A DNA stretch of 64,000 nucleotides from Dichetophora obliterata (Eukaryota; Arthropoda; Insecta; Diptera; Sciomyzidae): NCBI GenBank assembly GCA_963920525.1, contig OY986439.1:211895500-211959499 (forward strand), read 5' to 3'. The position numbers and the translations under genes were made by a program. The notes below the pieces were generated by a model that saw nothing but the letters and a program-made list of their open reading frames with translations, did not search any database and was not told the origin of the DNA. Positions 60,999 through 64,000 of this stretch are shown in pieces (within the stretch, counting starts at the first letter, position 1; every line of letters begins with the position of its first letter).

Positions 60999-61633
60999 CT
61001 AGCTGAACCCGGTGTGCTTCGCTACCCCCCTCGTACCAGGATTGCATTTCAAAATTGTGGCAATACCAAAATCACTTTTCACGCCATTGAATTTTCGAAA
61101 TAAGTCCACCCCAGCGCCACCTACCGTGTCCATTTATACACAAATTATTTTCTTATGATTAAACAAACATACATTCTGAATTTCAGTTAAATTGGTCCAT
61201 AAATTCAAATTTTCGATATAAGTCCACCCCAGCGCCACCTATCGGGTCCATTTATACACAAATTATTTTCTTATGATTAAACAAACATACATTCTGAATT
61301 TCAGTTAAATTGGTCCATAAATTCAAATTTTCGATATAAGTCCACCCCAGCGCCATCTATCGGGTCCATTTATACACAAATTATTTTCTTATGATTAAAC
61401 AAACATACATTCTGAATTTCAGTTAAATTGGTCCATAAATTCAAATTTTCGATATAAGTCCACCCCAACGCCACCTATCGGACTTTCCCGGAGGGTTTTT
61501 CCAAAATTTTCCTTCGTAAAAACCTTCTCCTGGCAATTATAAACAACTGAAAAAAAATTTTAGACAAATCGGCCCAGCCATTCTCAATTGATGTTTTACT
61601 ATACATTTTTTACACCATTTTTATATATATAGA
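60999..61633 (-). mobile_element. Non-autonomous Helitron, 635 bp
   Basis: On the minus strand it starts TCTATATATATAAAAATGGT after an A and ends GCACACCGGGTTCAGCTAG before a T. The GGTAGCGAAGCACACC segment just upstream is the short hairpin-like block usual before insect Helitron ends. The interior is mostly a 118-bp tandem array. It sits inside the AAGCTTTTAA repeat, which continues on both sides. Confidence 0.85.
61080..61490 (-). repeat. About 3.4 tandem units of 118-119 bp in the Helitron
   Basis: AAGTCCACCCCAGCGCCACC recurs at about 61101, 61217, 61336 and (last copy with one change) 61454. ATTGGTCCATAAATTCAAAT closes each full unit. Units are nearly identical, suggesting recent amplification. 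Confidence 0.95.
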
Positions 61634-61859
61634 TAAAAATAATGTTCAGAGAGCTTTTAAGGAAGTTCGGTATTTTCCTTAAAATAGTTATGAATTTTCC
61701 TTAAAATAGTTATGAATAGTTATGAAAATAGAATGAACTCCACAAAATAATTTAAACTTTTTAATTTAACTGAGCTTATAAAGCTCTAAGAGCTTAAAAT
61801 TTCTACATGCTTTTTAATTATGAGCTTTTAAAATCGAGTAAGTTTTGCAGACGGCAACA

Positions 61860-62140
61860 ACAAATTTCATATGAAAAGCTATTACATTTCGTCGCTCGAG
61901 AAAATAAATGTCGTATGTGAAAATTTTAACTTTTGAGATTATTGGTAAGTCCACAAAAACTTTGTAGTCTACTGTGAATTGTGTCTGCAAATTGGCCTGC
62001 AATTCTGAAGAATATTGATCCGCTAGATTTTTAATTATAGCCCCTTTTTCTCAATAATTTCAAAAGTGAAAATTTTCACATACGACATTTATTTTCTCAT
62101 GCGACAATTTTCTTAAATAAAAATTTTATACGAAAGCAGA
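61860..62140. mobile_element. Foldback element with arms of about 80 bp
   Basis: AATAAATGTCGTATGTGAAA (61905) and its inverse TTTCACATACGACATTTATT (62076) are the centre of arms that pair from about 61862-61944 with 62052-62136. About 107 bp separates them. The minus-strand frame crossing the left arm is not a recognisable protein. Confidence 0.75.
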
Positions 62141-64000
62141 AAAGTGCTTGCTTTGCCATAACTTGCTTTGCCTTCTCCATGTAAAGCTTATAAACAAAAG
62201 TTTTGCTAAGCTAAACTTACGCATGAAATCAATAATTTTTCTTTTATTTATATAGGCACAAAAGTTATAGGAAATAATTCCATTTGATGAAAGGAATCCG
62301 CCCTTAAATATTTCTTTAAAACTTTGCCAATTTAAATGATAAAAATCTATTTCTCCTTTGAAAGCTCTTAATGGAAGAAATATAGAAATATTTGTGGTTT
62401 CGCCTCTGCCATTAACAATTCGTGACTTGCTTCGCTTTTACTCCGTTCGTTTTTGTTTTTCTTTAACTTTTGGCAAATATTTCTAAAGGATTTTGTGTTA
62501 TGTTTTGTAATTTCAATAATGACGAACATCATTTGAAGCTTTTTTGTGTTGTGTTTTTTTTCTTTGCTGTGCTTTCCTTTGCTGCTTTTTTGAACATTTT
62601 TTAACAAATCAATTAATGCTGAAATCTATGCTGTTTGAAAGGAAACTGAGTATAGCTGCAAAATGAGTTAATTAACTAAAATGCGGGCGGCTGTTAAGCT
62701 ACCTACACGCGGCGCTTGACCCTTGTCGATGGTTTAACTGTGAACTTTCATGTATTTGCTTTTTTTTTTTTGTTTTTGGGAGTTTGGCACCATGTGAAAG
62801 AAACTACGCAAATGTTGATAAAAGATTTAAAAACTGTTGGGTTTTTCTCTGTTCTGTTCGAGTATTTCAATGGAGCTTAAAAGCGGTTGAAGTATGTGCG
62901 GGCGGTTTGGTGGGTGGGGCATTGCTTTTTTGGTTTATGTAAATGGTATTCTATTGAGTTTAGGGATTCACTCATATGATTTATTTTTTGGAGGTAGCAT
63001 TTTTTGGTTTTCATTTGGTTAAATAAACAAATCATTTTTATGTTGAAGAGCTTTTAAATTATTATCAAAAGCAGTGGTTTAGTTGCAATTTTTTTAGGGC
63101 CGCTAGGGGTAGTTTGGGTAGAGCTTTGGGAAGGGGCATAGACGAGTTTTGCATATGTTGAAAAATGTTTTTTAACTCTTCTACCTTGAGTGTTTGTCTG
63201 AGTGAATGAAAGCTTTTAAGCAAATATTATGTGTTAATTTTGTTAAATGTGCGATAAACAATTTTAGCACTTTATAAAAGCTCAAAGCATATTAAGTTTT
63301 TTTTTTTGGCAATTTAAATATTTTAAAGTGAAAGCCTTTATAGATGAGGCACAAAATTGTTGAGCTTTTAACGTGTCGGATAGCTGCTAGTTTATGTTAT
63401 TGGCAAACACGGTCGAGGCACATTCAATTTCATCGAACCCACCACGCGCTCAGGTATGCCTCAGCTTCTTGCTGTTCCCGCAAAATGGTTGCCAATTGTT
63501 TAAATAAAAAAATTTTGGCGCGCAAAATTTTCACCAAATCAGCTCGTGCCAGCCACATGTCACCAAGAAACAATGAAGTGCGCGTATACGTATTTCACCG
63601 CCTGCATTTTTCTGCAGTTCAAAAATCAAGGGGGAAAAAGTACTTATTTTTTGTGTCACACAAAAATAACCCTCAAAGAAGTATTGTTAGCACAAAAGTG
63701 GAGAAAAAAAAATTCCAAAGCAACAATAAAAAGTGTGCTTAGAAGAAGTCAGCTGCAACATATAATAATAATTAGTAGTGAAATCTTGAGGCAACCCCGT
63801 GATTGTGTGTAGGTGGTTGCAGTAACGGGGGAATAAAATTGTTGGCATGCAAATCGCTGCTCAAAACAAAAACTCGCACTCAAAGTTGTATTAAATCAAA
63901 GCGAATCAATGGCATTTTGTTGTGAACAACTTTGATTGTCAACAATTTTTGTTTTTACATTTGCTGTTCTGACAGTTGTGACATTTCTTAGTTCAACGCC
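62141..64000. other. AT-rich stretch without recognised genes
   Basis: Longest frame is 132 residues on the plus strand (63344-63742), basic and without any domain signature. No splice-linked exons, RNA genes or repeats that I can support. A gene edge beyond 64000 cannot be excluded. Confidence 0.4.

Noticed and set aside
63344..63742. 132-residue plus-strand frame
   Set aside because: Basic, no domain, no splice context and no repeat-family match that I can recognise.
1..64000. tRNA, rRNA or snRNA genes
   Set aside because: No tRNA B-box-like GGTTCGAATCC or other RNA gene signature seen by eye; a covariance-model scan would be needed to exclude small ones.

Overview
The window looks like a stretch of a higher-dipteran (fly) nuclear genome. 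It is strongly AT-rich by eye, full of simple repeats ((AC)n, (CAA)n, (TTG)n, (GAT)n, (TTTG)n), and dominated by decayed insect-type transposons: hAT, TTAA-flanked elements, TA-flanked MITEs, Helitrons, and LOA-like and CR1/Jockey-like LINEs. I see no intact protein-coding gene, no rRNA or tRNA, and nothing bacterial or viral. The most likely setting is intergenic DNA or a very large intron. The reading frames that mean something are broken transposon ORFs and one broken host-like gene.

Layout. 0.2-2.2 kb: relic of a hAT transposon with the C-terminal half of its transposase on the minus strand. 3.1-4.8 kb: palindromic MITEs, one nested in another. 6.9-7.1 kb: a 183-bp hAT MITE with perfect 8-bp target duplications. 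7.15-10.5 kb: a long antisense LOA-like LINE with recognisable ORF1 end, endonuclease and reverse transcriptase, twice interrupted by the same TA-flanked MITE family. 10.7-11.75 kb: a TTAA-flanked element and a 152-bp tandem duplication. 15.0-16.25 kb: a 645-bp tandem duplication. 18.7-19.2 kb: a second TTAA element. 19.35-22.95 kb: two inverted copies of one small Helitron family flanking a 1.46-kb, 19-bp minisatellite that has a 485-bp higher-order period. 25.8-26.3 kb: a third copy of that Helitron. 27.0-30.3 kb: a large TTAA element carrying a 5'-truncated CR1/Jockey-like LINE. 30.4-33.8 kb: two hAT-type elements, a MITE and a fourth TTAA element. 37.0-39.3 kb: a 2.25-kb terminal-inverted-repeat element with an internal 209-bp tandem array. 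40.26-40.87 kb: a palindrome-rich element and a near-perfect foldback. 43.2-48.5 kb: Helitrons nested inside a Helitron. 49.1-51.5 kb: broken exons of an unidentified protein-coding gene on the minus strand, with at least one retained, frame-consistent intron, plus a second partial copy. 54.6-56.6 kb: a hAT fossil, repeats and a hAT-like element. 58.9-61.8 kb: a degenerate AAGCTTTTAA-rich array interrupted by a 635-bp Helitron. 61.9-62.1 kb: a foldback element.

The parts do not work together as a pathway. What they record is a history of insertion: several elements sit inside others, and in three cases an uninterrupted or related copy elsewhere in the window shows the empty site. The items most worth follow-up are the unidentified gene relic at 49-51.5 kb, the higher-order minisatellite between inverted Helitrons, and the TTAA-flanked family present here in four sizes.
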